Shown here: positions 6,060 to 6,145 of the stretch, one piece after another | Position numbering within the stretch: the first letter of the stretch is position 1 | Layout of the letters: every line of letters begins with the position of its first letter | Assembly: GCA_021775275.1 (NCBI GenBank) | Contig: JAJFIE010000039.1 | Coordinates: 1 to 6,145, forward strand | DNA from: Rhodospirillales bacterium | GTDB lineage: Bacteria > Pseudomonadota > Alphaproteobacteria > Rhodospirillales > Casp-alpha2 | Length of the DNA stretch: 6,145 nucleotides | Direction: 5' to 3' | Program-made: the position numbers and the translations under genes | Notes under the pieces: generated by a model | Seen by the model: only the letters and a program-made list of their open reading frames with translations | Told to the model about the DNA's origin: nothing | Databases searched by the model: none

Positions 6060-6145
6060 ATGTTTGATTTGATTGTCCGTAATGCGCGCACCCCCCGAGA
6101 TCAGCATCTGACTGACCTGGCTGTTCTTGACGGTAAAATCGCCGA
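6060..6145 (+). CDS. Amidohydrolase-superfamily enzyme, N-terminus only (runs off right edge)
   Basis: ATG 6060 lies 17 nt after the permease 2 stop and 6 nt after a modest AAAAGAGA ribosome site (6046-6053). The frame is open to the edge: 28 residues, MFDLIVRNARTPRDQHLTDLAVLDGKIA. The D-L-I-V-R-N-A opening followed by a short beta-strand ending in DGKIA is the typical first beta-sandwich of metal-dependent cyclic amidohydrolases and deaminases (dihydropyrimidinase/hydantoinase, dihydroorotase, cytosine-deaminase-like enzymes). The metal-binding HxH lies beyond the window, so the subgroup cannot be set. The start looks somewhat more like cytosine-deaminase-like amidohydrolases than classical dihydropyrimidinase. 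The close spacing indicates co-transcription with the importer, so it probably acts on the imported compound. Confidence 0.75.
   Translation, partial: MFDLIVRNARTPRDQHLTDLAVLDGKIA

Overview
The window looks like part of an alphaproteobacterial chromosome. The evidence is the moderate, roughly mid-50s GC impression by eye, the protein styles (a RutR-type TetR regulator and a BMP-type ABC transporter with the 'AGIYTQP...QKWDARLHQAL' binding-protein signature), and purine-rich Shine-Dalgarno sites. The exact genus cannot be read from it. All genes appear intact except the two cut by the window edges, and I see no mobile elements, RNA genes or CRISPR.

Layout. (1) Bases 1-428, minus strand: the N-terminal 142 residues of an M20-family Zn-dependent amidohydrolase of the N-carbamoyl-amino-acid hydrolase / beta-ureidopropionase type. 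(2) Bases 429-604: a divergent control region with one near-perfect and one degenerate RutR-type palindrome and plausible promoters in both directions. (3) Bases 605-1234: a TetR-family regulator closely resembling E. coli RutR, the uracil/thymine-responsive regulator. (4) Bases 1235-1388: an AT-rich leader with a perfect 16-bp RutR-type palindrome (1261-1276). (5) Bases 1389-6042: a complete BMP/PnrA-family ABC importer, with periplasmic binding protein, fused double ATPase and two permeases. (6) Base 6060 to the edge: the first 28 residues of an amidohydrolase-superfamily enzyme, apparently in the same transcript.

How the parts fit. The importer genes are tightly packed: a 92-nt gap with a hairpin after the binding-protein gene, an ATGA overlap, a 9-nt gap and a 17-nt gap. 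They therefore look like one operon ending in a catabolic enzyme. RutR-type sites stand before both the importer operon and the divergent hydrolase. The likely picture is a uracil/thymine-derepressed locus that imports a pyrimidine base, nucleoside or ring-opened derivative and degrades it through cyclic-amide and ureido hydrolysis (reductive pyrimidine catabolism: dihydrouracil to N-carbamoyl-beta-alanine to beta-alanine). The transported substrate is inferred from regulation and neighbours, not shown by the sequence.

Most noteworthy are the three RutR-like sites, each overlapping a -35-like element, the coupling of a BMP-type ABC importer to a RutR circuit, and the two mutually exclusive hairpins in the gap between the binding-protein and ATPase genes.
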